Assembly: GCA_031550095.1 (NCBI GenBank)
Contig: JAVBOX010000070.1
Span: 1-6,285, forward strand
Origin: Avichristensenella sp031550095
GTDB lineage: Bacteria > Bacillota > Clostridia > Christensenellales > Aristaeellaceae
Length of the DNA: 6,285 bases
Reading direction: 5' to 3'
How positions within the stretch are numbered: position 1 is the first letter of the stretch; every line of letters starts with the position of its first letter. Under the pieces are notes generated by a model. The model had not been told where the DNA came from and made no database searches. It worked only from the letters and a program-made list of their open reading frames with translations. Both the position numbers and the translations under genes were made by a program. Shown one piece after another: positions 5,973 through 6,285 of this stretch.

Positions 5973-6046
5973 ATGGTCTAGGCCCAGGGATAATTTTTCC
6001 TTTATGCCTTCGCTTCAATGCTCAATCAGAAAAGGAGAGGATTCCT

Positions 6047-6285
6047 ATGGAGAGGGTTTATCAGGGCAAAACAAAGGATGTGTATAAGCTGGACAACGGC
6101 CATATGCTGCTCAAGTTCAAGGACGACGTGACCGGCGAAAACGGCGTGTTTGATCCGGGGGCGAATACCGTAGGCTTGTCCATCGAAGGCATGGGGCGCG
6201 CGGGCCTTCGCATGTCCACGTACTATTTTGGGTTGCTCGCCCAGCATGGAATCAAGACCCACTTCGTCTCATCGGACATCAAAGA
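6047..6285 (+). CDS. purC: Phosphoribosylaminoimidazole-succinocarboxamide synthase, N-terminal part
   Basis: The frame from ATG 6047 is open to the right edge, giving 79 complete codons of a protein usually about 235-290 residues long. It begins MERVYQGKTKDVYKLDNG and continues LLKFKDDVTGENGVFDPGAN and GLSIEGMG. The GKTKDVY strand is the PurC ATP-binding N-terminus, and the DPGANTVG form is typical of many clostridial PurC proteins. The enzyme joins aspartate to CAIR using ATP to make SAICAR in de novo purine synthesis, in the cytoplasm. AAAGGAGAGG at 6031-6040 sets the start. The same frame stays open upstream to ATG 5897, but that has no ribosome binding site and would add 50 residues that PurC does not carry. 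Other pur genes may follow beyond the window. Confidence 0.93.
   Translation, partial: MERVYQGKTKDVYKLDNGHMLLKFKDDVTGENGVFDPGANTVGLSIEGMGRAGLRMSTYYFGLLAQHGIKTHFVSSDIK

Noticed and set aside
5942..6000. Guanine, PRPP or ZTP riboswitch before purC
   Set aside because: None of the conserved core strings of these classes could be found by eye; only generic competing stems are present.

Overview
The window comes from a low-GC-phylum (Firmicutes/Bacillota) genome whose own base composition is fairly GC-rich, most likely an anaerobic, gut-type clostridium. The pointers are AGGAGG-type ribosome binding sites, housekeeping promoters of the TTGACA-N17-TATAAT kind, a TTG start with a strong Shine-Dalgarno, a Gram-positive style secreted 5'-nucleotidase with a signal peptide, and a PurC of the 'DPGANTVG' type common in clostridia. 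Genus is not determinable from the sequence alone.

Layout. Bases 1-331 (minus) hold the N-terminal 110 residues of a UvrA-like ABC ATPase paralogue that runs off the left edge. It has a near-perfect promoter and an inverted/tandem repeat just upstream. Bases 332-651 are otherwise non-coding, with one hairpin. Bases 652-1386 (minus) encode a GntR/HutC-type regulator. Divergent from it, bases 1800-3035 (plus) encode a 12-TM major facilitator transporter. The 413-bp gap between these two genes is dominated by a roughly 245-bp cluster of perfect palindromes (1484-1726). This cluster is bounded by two copies of a GGCTTGACAAGCC motif and looks like a MITE/REP-type dispersed element; its right copy can serve as the -35 box of the transporter promoter.

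Between the transporter and the next gene lies the remnant of a minus-strand gene broken by two frameshifts and an amber stop (about 3038-3316). A strong 12-bp-stem terminator (3322-3368) follows, sitting between convergent genes. Bases 3421-5034 (minus) encode a complete secreted 5'-nucleotidase/2',3'-cyclic phosphodiesterase family enzyme, and bases 5164-5682 (minus) a six-TM HdeD/DUF308 membrane protein, each with its own promoter. An AT-rich divergent region (5683-6046) leads to purC (6047 to the right edge, plus), which has a structured leader.

Working together: the divergent GntR-MFS pair is a plausible regulator-transporter unit. The extracellular nucleotidase (nucleotide salvage) and purC (de novo purine synthesis) both concern purines, but they are on opposite strands with separate promoters, so no operon is implied. 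I did not find a clearly new multi-gene system. The most unusual parts are the composite palindromic element feeding a promoter, the decayed gene, and the operator-like repeats upstream of the UvrA paralogue.
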